DNA of 56,231 nt from an uncultured SAR116 cluster alpha proteobacterium. Lineage in GTDB: Bacteria; Pseudomonadota; Alphaproteobacteria; Puniceispirillales; Puniceispirillaceae. The position numbers and the translations under genes were made by a program. This document shows, in pieces, positions 16,885 to 26,035 of the stretch. Every line of letters starts with the position of its first letter. Positions within the stretch are counted from its first letter, which is position 1. A model generated the notes under the pieces. It saw only the letters and a list, made by a program, of their open reading frames with translations. It was not told where the DNA came from and made no database searches. The stretch is taken from NCBI GenBank assembly GCA_902632595.1, contig CACPDC010000012.1:1-56231 (forward strand), read 5' to 3'.

Positions 16885-16908
16885 GAATAAGGTTAACGGA
16901 GAATATAA

Positions 16909-17769
16909 ATGGCAGATCCCTCACTTATAAAAATAATTGATGAAGCATTCGATGATCGCGACACAATTACGCAAGATACTTCTGGAGAGGTGAGAAATGC
17001 GGTAGAAGAATCTCTTAGGCTACTTGATTGTGGAGAGGTTAGAGTTGCAGAGACATTTGGAAACCGTCAATGGCATGTGAACCAATGGTTAAAAAAAGCT
17101 GTTTTATTATCATTTCGCTTGAACTCAATGCAAGTTATTAACAGTGGGGCCAACTATAATGAGGGGGGGGGTTCGGCTTGGTGGGACAAAGTTCCGTCTA
17201 AATTTTCCGGTTGGGGCGCTGATAAATTTTCAGCAGCAGGGTTTAGGGCAGTTCCTGGATGTTATGTAAGGTATTCAGCCTATATTGCGCCTTCAGTCGT
17301 ATTAATGCCAAGCTTTGTAAACCTCGGTGCGTATATCGATTCAGGTGTTATGGTGGACACATGGGCAACCGTTGGTTCTTGTGCGCAGATCGGTAAAAAT
17401 GTTCATTTATCTGGTGGTGCTGGTATTGGTGGTGTATTGGAGCCTTTGCAAGCTGGACCCGTTATTATAGAAGATAATTGTTTCATTGGGGCACGCTCAG
17501 AAATCGTTGAAGGAGTTGTTGTAGAGCAGGGCTGTGTAATATCTATGGGAGTGTTTATTGGACAATCTACAAAAATAGTTGATAGAGGGACAGGTGAAAT
17601 TTTTATGGGCCGAGTACCGGCTTATTCGGTTGTGGTGCCTGGAAGTTTGCCTGGTCCAAATCTACCAGATGGAAGTCCGGGACCCTCGCTATCCTGTGCC
17701 GTAATTATTAAGAGAGTTGATGAGAGAACAAGGTCTAAAACATCACTAAATGATCTCCTAAGGGACTAA
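16909..17769 (+). CDS. dapD: 2,3,4,5-tetrahydropyridine-2,6-dicarboxylate N-succinyltransferase
   Basis: A 286-residue trimeric acyltransferase of the succinylase lysine/diaminopimelate pathway. It has the family segment [11 protein letters not shown] (about residues 88-98) and a left-handed beta-helix of hexapeptide repeats ([19 protein letters not shown] and onward). The C-terminus [20 protein letters not shown] is typical. A run of nine G residues at 17163-17171 encodes EGGG just before the WWDK motif, striking in AT-rich DNA. It has a clear ribosome-binding site (CGGAG) and is followed after 7 nt by dapE. Confidence 0.96.
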   Translation: MADPSLIKIIDEAFDDRDTITQDTSGEVRNAVEESLRLLDCGEVRVAETFGNRQWHVNQWLKKAVLLSFRLNSMQVINSGANYNEGGGSAWWDKVPSKFSGWGADKFSAAGFRAVPGCYVRYSAYIAPSVVLMPSFVNLGAYIDSGVMVDTWATVGSCAQIGKNVHLSGGAGIGGVLEPLQAGPVIIEDNCFIGARSEIVEGVVVEQGCVISMGVFIGQSTKIVDRGTGEIFMGRVPAYSVVVPGSLPGPNLPDGSPGPSLSCAVIIKRVDERTRSKTSLNDLLRD

Positions 17770-17776
17770 TAATTCA

Positions 17777-18943
17777 ATGAGTGAATTTTCTTATTCTGTT
17801 CAGCTTGCCCAAAAACTGATTCGCTGCCCCTCTGTAACACCAGAAGAAGCTGGAACACTAGATTTGTTAGAAAACGAACTCAAGCAGATTGGGTTTATCT
17901 GCACCAGACTTCTTTTTGGTGAGGGTAAAGAGAGGGTTGATAATTTATATGCTGAATTCGGGAAGGGACCATCACATTTCGCATTTGCTGGACACGTTGA
18001 TGTTGTTCCAGTTGGAAGATTAGCCGATTGGCGTTTTTCTCCATTTCAGGCTGAAATTAAGGATGAAATTTTATATGGACGTGGGTCAGCAGATATGAAA
18101 TCCGGTATTGCAGCATTTATCTCGGCAATAAGACAGTGGCAACAATCTACCAATTCAAAAACTAAAATCAGCTTAATCATAACAGGAGATGAAGAAGCTG
18201 AAGCCATCAATGGGACTTCAAAAATTGTAGAATGGATGAGGAATAATAGTATTTATCCAGATATGTGTGTTGTCGCTGAACCAACAAGTCAAAATGAAAT
18301 AGGCGATAACATCAGAAACGGAAGGCGTGGCTCATTGTCGGGCCATTTGATTGTTACTGGCATACAGGGGCATGTTGCTTATCCACATCTTGCTCAAAAT
18401 CCTACTTCAGCCTTGATGCAAATGCTTTCGATAGTGTCTAGCACAGAATTGGATGAAGGCAATAGCCACTTTGGACCATCAACAGCAGAGGTTACGGGAT
18501 TATCGACTTCAACAAATGTCACTAATGTAATCCCAGCAACTGCCTCGGCCATGTTTAATATTAGGTTTAATACAGAGCATTCAAAAGAAGCTCTGCAAAA
18601 ACGGTTATCAGAACATTTTCGACAAATTGCTAATGAATATAAAGTTCAATTTGAAATTAATTGGAAATCAAATGCTGCGCCTTTTGTTACAGAAGCAGGA
18701 CAATTAACAGAACTCTTAAGTGAGTCGATAAAAAGCCAGACAGGAAGAATCCCAGAGCTGTCTACAATTGGGGGTACCTCTGACGCGAGATTCATAACTC
18801 AACTCTGCCCCGTGGCCGAATTTGGTTTAGTGGGAAAAACTATGCATCAAATCGACGAGAATGTATCTATAAACGATATTGATATCCTTACTAATATATA
18901 TAAAGATTTGTTACATAGGTTTGATAAAAAAAATGATTATTAG
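17777..18943 (+). CDS. dapE: Succinyl-diaminopimelate desuccinylase
   Basis: A 388-residue M20-family zinc peptidase-fold enzyme that hydrolyses N-succinyl-LL-diaminopimelate. Metal and catalytic motifs are FAGHVDVVPVG (His and Asp), GRGSADMKSG (bridging Asp), GDEEAEA (Glu pair) and GRRGSLSGHL in the dimerisation domain; the C-terminal metal histidine lies in KTMHQIDENV. It follows dapD by 7 nt, so the two lysine-pathway genes form an operon. Its 3' end overlaps the next membrane protein gene by 11 nt. Confidence 0.96.
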   Translation: MSEFSYSVQLAQKLIRCPSVTPEEAGTLDLLENELKQIGFICTRLLFGEGKERVDNLYAEFGKGPSHFAFAGHVDVVPVGRLADWRFSPFQAEIKDEILYGRGSADMKSGIAAFISAIRQWQQSTNSKTKISLIITGDEEAEAINGTSKIVEWMRNNSIYPDMCVVAEPTSQNEIGDNIRNGRRGSLSGHLIVTGIQGHVAYPHLAQNPTSALMQMLSIVSSTELDEGNSHFGPSTAEVTGLSTSTNVTNVIPATASAMFNIRFNTEHSKEALQKRLSEHFRQIANEYKVQFEINWKSNAAPFVTEAGQLTELLSESIKSQTGRIPELSTIGGTSDARFITQLCPVAEFGLVGKTMHQIDENVSINDIDILTNIYKDLLHRFDKKNDY

Positions 18944-19481
18944 TCCCTACGAAGTTATAAAGTCTCTCCAAGCTACTTTGCAAATGATGCTTGGTAAGCA
19001 AAAACCGGAAGCTGCATTTGATATATCTGAAAATGGGCTTTGGCAGGTTATTTTTGTTAGCTGGTTCATCTCTGGGGTTGTTTCCATTATTCCTATTCAA
19101 GCAATTGGATGGAATTTTTTCCCTTTATTTTTAGCCACGGCTCTTGTGTCTTTGCTCCTTTATGTAGTCCTTGTTTACTATTTTCTGTTACGAATTAATA
19201 AAGCCAACTTATACTTGACCTTTATGATTCCATATTTATGGCTAAGTACAATGCAAATGATTTTTTTTGCAACAATAACACTAATCTCAACTGCAACTGG
19301 AGTGAGTGCATTCAGCATTTTTTCAATCCCAGCACTAATTTGGGTTTTATATTGGTTAATTAGGATTGCGCGGCAGCAATTAGATGTAAGTCGATTTGTT
19401 GCATTTGGGTTTTTGGCAAGTAAGTTTCTTATAGAGACAATTCTAGGTGTTACAGCTGGAATGAGTTTTTCATTAGGTTAG
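18933..19481 (+). CDS. Hypothetical integral membrane protein (Yip1-like)
   Basis: A 182-residue protein starting at ATG 18933, 11 nt inside the end of dapE. After an amphipathic N-terminus (SPYEVIKSLQATLQMMLGKQKPE) there are about five hydrophobic segments, covering most of residues 38-182. The layout resembles small Yip1-type membrane proteins found between dapE and truA in other alphaproteobacteria. No catalytic motif is visible and the function is unknown. The open frame extends upstream to 18879, but that part lies inside dapE. It converges on truA with a 3-nt gap. Confidence 0.7.
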   Translation: MIISPYEVIKSLQATLQMMLGKQKPEAAFDISENGLWQVIFVSWFISGVVSIIPIQAIGWNFFPLFLATALVSLLLYVVLVYYFLLRINKANLYLTFMIPYLWLSTMQMIFFATITLISTATGVSAFSIFSIPALIWVLYWLIRIARQQLDVSRFVAFGFLASKFLIETILGVTAGMSFSLG

Positions 19482-19484
19482 TTT

Positions 19485-20252
19485 TTACCCATTCAAAGAT
19501 TTTTCAGGATATATGACATCGTTCAAATAAAGACCTTGCGGAGGTGCGGTTGGACCTGCAAGGCTCCTATCTCTTGCCATAAGGATATTTTTTATTTCGA
19601 TTGGTTTCCATTTGCCCATTCCAACTTCGACCAAACTTCCAGCAATATTACGAATTTGATTATGGAGAAATGATTTCGCATTTGCGAATAGGTGTATTTC
19701 ATCTTTTATCTTTTTAACATTAAGCAATTTCATTGTTTTGATAGGCGACTTTGCCTGACATTGAGAGGCTCTAAAACTCGTAAAATCGTGCTTACCAATA
19801 AGATGTTTTGCCGCCTGATTCATAGCTTCAACATCTAACTCGTTTCTTAAATGCCAAACACGAAATGCATCGAGACTGGGCGGTGCTTTTCGATTTAGAA
19901 TTCTATAAAGATAGCATCTTTCAACTGCATCAAAACGAGCATTAAAGTTTGCATCCACAATTCTAGCAGATAAAACAGTAATAGGGAGATTTTTAAGATA
20001 GCTGTTTATTCCCATCATTACAGAATGAGTTGAGTAATTTGTCGGTACATCTAAATGGGCTGCCTGTCCCATTGCATGGACACCGGCATCTGTCCTTCCA
20101 GCACCTTGAACACGCGTTGGTGTAGTAATTAGCTTTCGAGCAGCAACTTCGATTTCGTCCTGAATAGATTTTCCATTTTTCTGAGATTGCCAGCCAACAA
20201 AAGAGGTGCCGTCATATTCAATTCGTAAAAGCATACGATGTAAATCAATCAT
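19485..20252 (-). CDS. truA: tRNA pseudouridine(38-40) synthase
   Basis: A protein of about 255 residues that makes pseudouridine at positions 38-40 of tRNA anticodon arms. The catalytic Asp lies in GAGRTDAGVHAMGQ, preceded by LRIEYDGTSFVGWQSQ. Later family segments are RYLYRILN-like RCYLYRILNRK and FLHNQIRNIAGSLVEVG. ATG 20252 (8-nt overlap with fmt) is preferred; the frame is open to an ATG at 20279, and ATG 20234 is a shorter option. It is last in the def-fmt-truA operon. Confidence 0.95.
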   Translation of the reverse strand: MIDLHRMLLRIEYDGTSFVGWQSQKNGKSIQDEIEVAARKLITTPTRVQGAGRTDAGVHAMGQAAHLDVPTNYSTHSVMMGINSYLKNLPITVLSARIVDANFNARFDAVERCYLYRILNRKAPPSLDAFRVWHLRNELDVEAMNQAAKHLIGKHDFTSFRASQCQAKSPIKTMKLLNVKKIKDEIHLFANAKSFLHNQIRNIAGSLVEVGMGKWKPIEIKNILMARDRSLAGPTAPPQGLYLNDVIYPEKSLNG

Positions 20253-21204
20253 TTTTATATTTCCAAACAATTTCTCCATGACGAATATTATACCCGTTTA
20301 GAAAGTCGAAACCAGTCATACGCTTTTTACCAGCAGGTTGTAACATTTTAAGTAATAAAACTTTTTTTTCGGATAGAGCTATTCCTGGGTTCTTATTGCC
20401 TTTTATAAGAATTGCAGTTCCCAGAGGAAAATTTAATTTTATTTCCTTAATTTCAGCTTCAAGAATTTTGATTCTATTGCCGTCAACCAAGCGTATCCAG
20501 CATGAAGGAACAGGACTGAAAGCTCTAATCTTATTACTAATTACTTGAACTTTCTGTCTGAGATCCAGCTCTGTTTCTGATTTTAAAATCTTATTTGCAT
20601 AACAGGCACCAACTTCAGACTGTATAACTGGAGCTAGTTTAAACTTTTCCATAATTTCAATGGTTTGAAGCAAGCAATCTGCGGTCAAATTAGACAGTCT
20701 GTCGTGTAATGTTTGAAAAGTATCATTTGGTTTTATATCTGTTTGCATCTGACGTAGAATAGGACCTGTGTCAAGACCAGCCTCCATTTGCATTGCGGTT
20801 ACCCCTGTTTGTTTGTCTCCAGCTTCAATAGCACGTTGAATTGGAGCAGCCCCCCGCCATCGGGGTAACAAGGATGCATGACCATTGATGCATCCAAAAC
20901 GAGGAATATCTAGAACGGTTTGTGGCAGAATTAGTCCAAAGGCAACTACAACAATCAAATCCACATTTGCTTGTCTTAGCTTTTTTATTTCATTTTCTAA
21001 TTTAAATGACGAAGGAAAATTACAAGCTATATTATTAGCCTTCGCAAATTCAGCTACAGCGGTTGCTTTTTCACGCATGCCTCTACCTGCATTATTTGAT
21101 TGGCGCGTATATACCGATAGCACTGTGTGATTAAGATGCAAGACTTCGAGGCTTTTGACTGAAAATGAGGGGCTACCCATAAATATAATACGCATGAGGC
21201 TCAC
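20245..21204 (-). CDS. fmt: Methionyl-tRNA formyltransferase
   Basis: A protein of about 319 residues that formylates initiator Met-tRNA using 10-formyl-tetrahydrofolate. The N-terminus RIIFMGSPSFSV and the catalytic block CINGHASLLPRWRGAAPIQRAI (Asn, His and the SLLPxxRG motif) are diagnostic, as is the downstream DTGPIL. A C-terminal OB-like domain binds the tRNA. ATG 21195 (MRIIFMG) is a likely alternative start three codons in. It lies 16 nt after def, the usual partner that later removes the formyl group. Confidence 0.95.
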   Translation of the reverse strand: MSLMRIIFMGSPSFSVKSLEVLHLNHTVLSVYTRQSNNAGRGMREKATAVAEFAKANNIACNFPSSFKLENEIKKLRQANVDLIVVVAFGLILPQTVLDIPRFGCINGHASLLPRWRGAAPIQRAIEAGDKQTGVTAMQMEAGLDTGPILRQMQTDIKPNDTFQTLHDRLSNLTADCLLQTIEIMEKFKLAPVIQSEVGACYANKILKSETELDLRQKVQVISNKIRAFSPVPSCWIRLVDGNRIKILEAEIKEIKLNFPLGTAILIKGNKNPGIALSEKKVLLLKMLQPAGKKRMTGFDFLNGYNIRHGEIVWKYKND

Positions 21205-21220
21205 TTATTAATTCAAAAAA

Positions 21221-21730
21221 TTAAGTCTGACGCACTTCTTTGAGTACTTTTCGCCATATCATGTCTCGCTTTAACTTTGATATGTGGTCAATAAACAAAA
21301 TCCCGTTGAGGTGATCAATTTCATGCTGTATGCAGGCGGCTAATAGACCTTCGGCTCTTATTTCCTGTTGTTTCCCATTTTTATCTGTGAATTTCAGCTC
21401 TACCCAATTCGGTCTAGAGACCTCAGAAGAATGGCCTGGAATAGATAGACACCCCTCTTCTAAAATCGAACTCTCTTCTGATGATTGAATAATCACCGGA
21501 TTAATCATTTGCCAAAGTTCGTCTGTTTCATCATCGCGGCTACAATCCATAACGATCAGGCGTTGTAACTCTCCAATTTGGGGGCCAGCGAGGCCAATTC
21601 CGGGAGCTTGATACATCGTTTCTGCCATATCATCCAGTAGTCGCTTTGTCGCATTTGTTATTTTCTCAACAGGTAACGCAACTTTTCGAAGTATTGGGTC
21701 AGGTACGAATTGAATTTCTCTAATGGTCAT
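21221..21730 (-). CDS. def: Peptide deformylase
   Basis: A 169-residue Fe/Zn hydrolase that removes the formyl group from nascent proteins. The three family motifs are GIGLAGPQIG (motif 1, with Gly in place of the second Ala of the GxGLAAxQ consensus), EEGCLSIPG (motif 2 with metal Cys) and QHEIDHLNG (motif 3 with HEXXH-type metal histidines). It opens the def-fmt-truA operon, divergent from rmuC across 229 nt. No adjacent priA was seen. Confidence 0.96.
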   Translation of the reverse strand: MTIREIQFVPDPILRKVALPVEKITNATKRLLDDMAETMYQAPGIGLAGPQIGELQRLIVMDCSRDDETDELWQMINPVIIQSSEESSILEEGCLSIPGHSSEVSRPNWVELKFTDKNGKQQEIRAEGLLAACIQHEIDHLNGILFIDHISKLKRDMIWRKVLKEVRQT

Positions 21731-21959
21731 TAATATTCTCTGCTTGCTATTTGATGCTTTGCGGCTTACTTCAAATAAAAGACTTACAAACTGTTCTATC
21801 GATTTATTTCATTTAGTTCTTAGTTATGCTTGTGTTATAGTTTAGCGCTAATTTATATTATACATACTAGTTAAATACTAGCAGGTGTTTTGTGTTTAGT
21901 AGCCATTGGCAGAATAAAGGTCAAGCGAGCTGTAATTGTAAGCAAGTTAAATATAATAA

Positions 21960-23087
21960 ATGATATTTCGCATGAATTTTTACCTTGGCATTTCATTGGT
22001 CTTAGCAATCTGTTTTATCTGCGTATTGTTATTCATCATCATCAGAAGAAATGCATCTAACGCACAATCGGATTCAATGACCGAATTGAAAGGCCAACTT
22101 TCACTTATGGTCGAGAGCTCAAACCAGCAGCAACAAAATTTTACAGCTCAGATGTCTGAACAATCCGCTAGAATGGAACAAACACTATCAGCATTGCGTC
22201 AGCAACTAGGTCAGTCATTACAGCAGCAAACACAATCTACTCACGACAATCTTACTAAATTATCTGAGAGATTAGCAGTAATTGACAGAGCTAATAGTCA
22301 AATTTCAGAGTTAACAGGACAAGTCACACAGCTTCAAAATATTTTAGCGAATAAAACAGAACGTGGAGCTTTTGGAGAGGTGCAACTAGAAAATTTAGTT
22401 AAAACCGTATTACCTCCAAGTTCCTACGCTTTTCAAGTTACTCTTCCAAATCAAAAAAGGGCAGACTGTGTTCTAAAATTACCTAATCCTCCGGGAGATA
22501 TTGTTATTGATTCTAAATTTCCACTTGAGGCATGGCATGAGTTGCAGAATGCGGAAACCAAAGAACAACAAATGGCCGCAAGAAAACAGCTAGCCAATTC
22601 AGTGAGAGGACATGTAAAAGACATTCAAAATAAATATATCATTGCTGGTAGCACGGCTGAATCTGCTTGTTTGTTCCTTCCTTCAGAGGCGGTTTATGCA
22701 GAATTGCATGCTAACTTACCTGACGTGATAAACGCGTCTTATAAAGCAAGGGTCTGGATTGTTTCCCCCACAACAATGATGGCAACTCTTAATACGGTTA
22801 GGGCAGTACTGCGTGATGCAAGAATGAGAGAGCAAACTGCGATAATCCAGTCAGAGATGTTAAAATTAATTGAGGATGTTTCAAGGCTCGATACAAGGGT
22901 AGAGAACTTAAACAGACATTTCCAACAGGCACAAAAAGATATTTCAGAAATTCAAACATCTTCTTCACGTATTGCAAAAAGAAGCCATAGGATAACGGAA
23001 TTAGAGGTATATGAAGATGAGAATATTTCTGACTCAAATGATAAACTCCAACCAAGTAGTTTACTGTCAGAAGAGTTAAATAAGTAA
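21960..23087 (+). CDS. rmuC: DNA recombination protein RmuC
   Basis: A 375-residue protein with an N-terminal membrane anchor (LGISLVLAICFICVLLFIII), a long glutamine-rich coiled coil (about residues 45-140) and the RmuC nuclease-like domain: RGAFGEVQLENLVKTVLP, DIVIDSKFPLEAW and VWIVSPTTMMATLNTVRA. RmuC limits inversions between short repeats; its biochemical activity is inferred from a restriction-endonuclease-like fold. It is convergent with recR, 23 nt apart. Length is at the short end for the family. Confidence 0.93.
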   Translation: MIFRMNFYLGISLVLAICFICVLLFIIIRRNASNAQSDSMTELKGQLSLMVESSNQQQQNFTAQMSEQSARMEQTLSALRQQLGQSLQQQTQSTHDNLTKLSERLAVIDRANSQISELTGQVTQLQNILANKTERGAFGEVQLENLVKTVLPPSSYAFQVTLPNQKRADCVLKLPNPPGDIVIDSKFPLEAWHELQNAETKEQQMAARKQLANSVRGHVKDIQNKYIIAGSTAESACLFLPSEAVYAELHANLPDVINASYKARVWIVSPTTMMATLNTVRAVLRDARMREQTAIIQSEMLKLIEDVSRLDTRVENLNRHFQQAQKDISEIQTSSSRIAKRSHRITELEVYEDENISDSNDKLQPSSLLSEELNK

Positions 23088-23110
23088 AATTTCCGATTTG
23101 AGCTGAAATA

Positions 23111-23719
23111 TCAACTAACAGGGGTGCGAGCTTTCATAGCAAGTGCAAGTGTTCCATCATCTAAATAGTTTAGCTCACCACCTACAGGTACCCCATGAGC
23201 AAGTCTTGAAATCGTTGCAGATAATCCTTGAAGACTCTCTGCGATATAGTGTGCAGTTGTCTGACCTTCGACAGTTGCAGAGGTTGCAAGAATAATTTCG
23301 CAAGCGGAGTTTGCAGCACACATCGATTTTACGTAGTCAACTAATTTGTTAATGCCAAGTTCAATTGGACCACGCCCATCTAAAATATTCAGATTACCAC
23401 CCAAAACATAGTATTTCCCCTGAAAGATCCCGGCTTTCTCCATCGCCCATAAATCAGAAACATCTTCAACAATGCATAATTTACTTTCGTCTCGTCGCAG
23501 GTCGTTACAGATTGAGCATTTCTCCAACTCAGTTAAGTTGTTGCATTGAATGCAGGGTTTATAGTAGCGGGCAACTTCACTGAGGGCTTTTGATAGTGGA
23601 AGCATGTCCCTTTCTTTGTTTTTAATAAGAACAAGTGCAGCTCTTTGCGCAGAACGTGGTCCCAATCCTGGTAATTTGGAGAGCCTTTTAATTAATATTT
23701 GAAGGTTATCATCTGCCAT
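23111..23719 (-). CDS. recR: Recombination protein RecR
   Basis: A protein of about 202 residues for RecF-pathway gap repair. It has an N-terminal helix-hairpin-helix (LSKLPGLGPRSAQRAAL), a Cys4 zinc finger (CIQCNNLTELEKCSIC), a Toprim domain (LCIVEDVSDLWAMEKAG and YVLGGNLNILDGRGP) and a C-terminal Walker-like region. ATG 23719 (MADDNLQ) is chosen because it follows the ybaB stop directly; the frame is open 14 codons further into ybaB. The dnaX-ybaB-recR order is standard. Confidence 0.95.
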   Translation of the reverse strand: MADDNLQILIKRLSKLPGLGPRSAQRAALVLIKNKERDMLPLSKALSEVARYYKPCIQCNNLTELEKCSICNDLRRDESKLCIVEDVSDLWAMEKAGIFQGKYYVLGGNLNILDGRGPIELGINKLVDYVKSMCAANSACEIILATSATVEGQTTAHYIAESLQGLSATISRLAHGVPVGGELNYLDDGTLALAMKARTPVS

Positions 23720-23720
23720 G

Positions 23721-24044
23721 TTAAATCGGGAATTTAATTCCTGGTGGTAACGGTAAGCCACCTGTTAACTTATTCATTTCCAAACTTAATGCTTTATCCA
23801 CCTCATCTTTAGCATTATTTACAGCTAGCTGAATTAAATCTTCTAAAGTCTCTATATCTTTTGGATTAACAATATCTTCTGTGATCGAAACAGAAATAAT
23901 TCTTCCCTTACCTGTAATTGTTACTGAGACAGCACCACCTCCAGATGTTGCAGAGAACTGACGAGTTGACATTTCAACTTGCATTGCTTCCATTTGGGAT
24001 TGCATCTCTTGAACCTTTTTCATCATTCCACCAAGATTACGCAT
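23721..24044 (-). CDS. ybaB: Nucleoid-associated protein YbaB/EbfC
   Basis: A 107-residue DNA-binding protein. The N-terminal coiled region MMKKVQEMQSQMEAMQ and the core GGGAVSVTITGKGRIISVSI, then the GLPLPPGIKFP tail, identify the family, which forms tweezer-shaped dimers that coat DNA. It starts 1 nt after the dnaX stop and recR follows immediately, so all three share one transcript. Confidence 0.95.
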   Translation of the reverse strand: MRNLGGMMKKVQEMQSQMEAMQVEMSTRQFSATSGGGAVSVTITGKGRIISVSITEDIVNPKDIETLEDLIQLAVNNAKDEVDKALSLEMNKLTGGLPLPPGIKFPI

Positions 24045-24045
24045 T

Positions 24046-25761
24046 CTATATTTTCTCCTGTTCGTTTATAGGTACTCGTGCATCCAACTGCTCTAAACTG
24101 GTCTTTAAATCAGACTTTACTGAAGAGGAAGATGATTTATGATTTTGGCTTTGAACTGACGTCACCACGTCTGTTATTTTGGCGCCTGGGAATGTTTTTA
24201 ATACCTCTTTTGCGACGGGATGTTCAGAAGCTAGAGATAATATCTCTTGCCTAGCGTTTTCATCTTTTTCTTGAAGAGTTGGCAAATTTGAGTTGACACC
24301 AACATATACTTCCCATTGTTGTTTAGAGTTTGCATTCAGCATCTGTGTAATTCTGCTTGGAAGGTCATCGGGGGCACCTTTTGTTAAAGAAATTTCAATT
24401 AAAGGCGCTTTTAAATTAATTAACCTAACATAATTTCGGATATCGGAGGCAAGAATAAGAGATCCTTGTTGTTCACAAACGTTTACAATATCAATTAAAT
24501 TTTTAAAAGACGAAAGGGGCCGATGTTCTAAGTTTGCAGAATTTTCAGACTCAGAAGTAGTTCTTTCTGATAGAATTTGGTCCTTATTTGATGATAGGCT
24601 ATTGGTTTGAATTTTGTCCGCTGACAATTTAGGCAGTTTTTCAATGATTTCAGATGGCGTGGGCATTGGAGATGTGTAAACGAGTCTAATTAACAGCATT
24701 TGCGCTGATGCCTCTGGTCTAGGCGCCAATCTTATTTCTTGGTGACCCTTAAGTAATATTTGCCAGCATCTTGCTAATCTTGGAATACCAAACTTGGCTA
24801 TGTTTGACAATTTTTCCTGCACAGAATCACTTATATCTTCTAAGTTTGAATTACTTGCAATGAGGGATGCCTGATGGGTGATATCCATCAAGTCAGAAAT
24901 AATTTGCTCAGGCTCTGCTCCAGCGTCAACGGCCTTTTTTAATGTGGATAAAGCCATCTGAATATCGCCCATCAAGCAACTCTGAAGTAAATCTAGCAAG
25001 GCATTTGTGCTAGCATGCCCAAGCATATTTTCGACAATAGATAAAGTTACGTTGTTTGCACCAAGAGCTGAGGCTTGGTCCAGCAATGACAGGCTATCCC
25101 GAACAGAGCCTTCCGCTGCATAGGCAAGAAGACGGACAGCTTCTGGTTGTGTTTTTATTTGCTCGGTCACAGCAATGTTTGTTAGATGCGTAACAAGCAA
25201 GTCTATCGGTATACGCCTTAAATCAAAGCGCTGGCAGCGTGACAAAATAGTTAGAGGCACTTTACGAATCTCAGTAGTGGCAAAAATAAATTTTACTGAC
25301 TCAGAGGGTTCTTCAAGCGTTTTTAGCAGGGCATTAAATGCATTTTTTGAGAGCATATGTACTTCGTCAATGATATAAATTTTATAGCGCGCAGAAACAG
25401 GACGGTAAACGCTACTATCGATAATTTCACGAATATCATCAATTCCTGTATTGGAGGCAGCATCCATCTCTAGGATATCAACGTGATGACCTGATTGTAT
25501 TGTCCTACAGGGTTCACATTGATTGCAAGGGTGCATGCTTGCTTTTGAAGTGCCGTCAGGTCCAATACAATTGAGCCCTTTTGCAATTATTCTGGCAGTC
25601 GTTGTCTTGCCAACGCCTCGAACTCCGGTCAAAACAAAAGAATGTGCAAGCCTATTTAATGTTATCGCATTGGTCAAAGTTTGAACCAATGCATCTTGAC
25701 CTATAAGTGTATCAAAATTATCTGGCCGATATTTCCGCGCCAAAACCTGATATGAGGACAA
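24046..25761 (-). CDS. dnaX: DNA polymerase III subunit tau (gamma/tau)
   Basis: A 571-residue clamp-loader ATPase. Walker A is GVRGVGKTTTAR, a zinc module includes CIGPDG and CNQCEPC, Walker B IYIIDEVHML, and sensor 1 FATTEIRKVPLTILSRCQRF. The collar domain III lies around 250-370 and a lower-complexity tau tail follows. An in-frame A AAA AAG heptamer (24934-24940) lies at codons 274-276, and a -1 slip there meets TGA two codons later. Production of a short form is speculative. The upstream SRP RNA and downstream ybaB-recR give classic synteny. Confidence 0.97.
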   Translation of the reverse strand: MSSYQVLARKYRPDNFDTLIGQDALVQTLTNAITLNRLAHSFVLTGVRGVGKTTTARIIAKGLNCIGPDGTSKASMHPCNQCEPCRTIQSGHHVDILEMDAASNTGIDDIREIIDSSVYRPVSARYKIYIIDEVHMLSKNAFNALLKTLEEPSESVKFIFATTEIRKVPLTILSRCQRFDLRRIPIDLLVTHLTNIAVTEQIKTQPEAVRLLAYAAEGSVRDSLSLLDQASALGANNVTLSIVENMLGHASTNALLDLLQSCLMGDIQMALSTLKKAVDAGAEPEQIISDLMDITHQASLIASNSNLEDISDSVQEKLSNIAKFGIPRLARCWQILLKGHQEIRLAPRPEASAQMLLIRLVYTSPMPTPSEIIEKLPKLSADKIQTNSLSSNKDQILSERTTSESENSANLEHRPLSSFKNLIDIVNVCEQQGSLILASDIRNYVRLINLKAPLIEISLTKGAPDDLPSRITQMLNANSKQQWEVYVGVNSNLPTLQEKDENARQEILSLASEHPVAKEVLKTFPGAKITDVVTSVQSQNHKSSSSSVKSDLKTSLEQLDARVPINEQEKI

Positions 25762-25884
25762 GTTTCTTTACTCCGTAAACATTCAGTTGGATTAAATCCA
25801 TTTTTCCCTATAGCAAGGGGATTGGTCTCTATATCAAGAGCGCAACTTTCAAAAAAATGCAAGCATTTATAGTTTTATATATAG

Positions 25885-25977
25885 CGAAAGGTTGAATGAC
25901 CCAGTTATGAACTACAATGGCTGCTTCCTCTCGGACCTGACCTGTTGTGCAGAGCAGACTGTCCATCCAACCTCTCT
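25885..25977 (-). ncRNA. ffs: Signal recognition particle 4.5S RNA
   Basis: The minus strand contains GGTCAGGTCCGAGAGGAAGC followed by AGCC, the universally conserved SRP domain IV (apical GNRA-type loop GAGA plus the asymmetric GGAAGCAGCC side). Flanking arms close a single long hairpin: GAGAGGTTG at the 5' end pairs with CAACCTTTC at the 3' end, and further base pairs lie between. Length of about 93 nt fits the small bacterial type. It lies 124 nt upstream of dnaX, a common alphaproteobacterial position. Exact ends are estimates from the pairing. Confidence 0.92.
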
Positions 25978-26035
25978 AAGCAAAATATGGTATATAGCAT
26001 TGCAACAAACAAGTTTTTTTAGAGAAGTGAAAAAA

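Noticed and set aside
21797-21804. TATCGATT in the def-rmuC intergenic region
   Set aside because: Only the ATCGAT core matches, with one mismatched arm, and both neighbours are housekeeping genes, so it was not included in the proposed regulon.
25416-25423. TATCGATA copy on the dnaX coding strand region
   Set aside because: It lies inside the conserved coding sequence of dnaX, far from any start, and lacks the full TTATCGATAA and promoter spacing; taken as chance.
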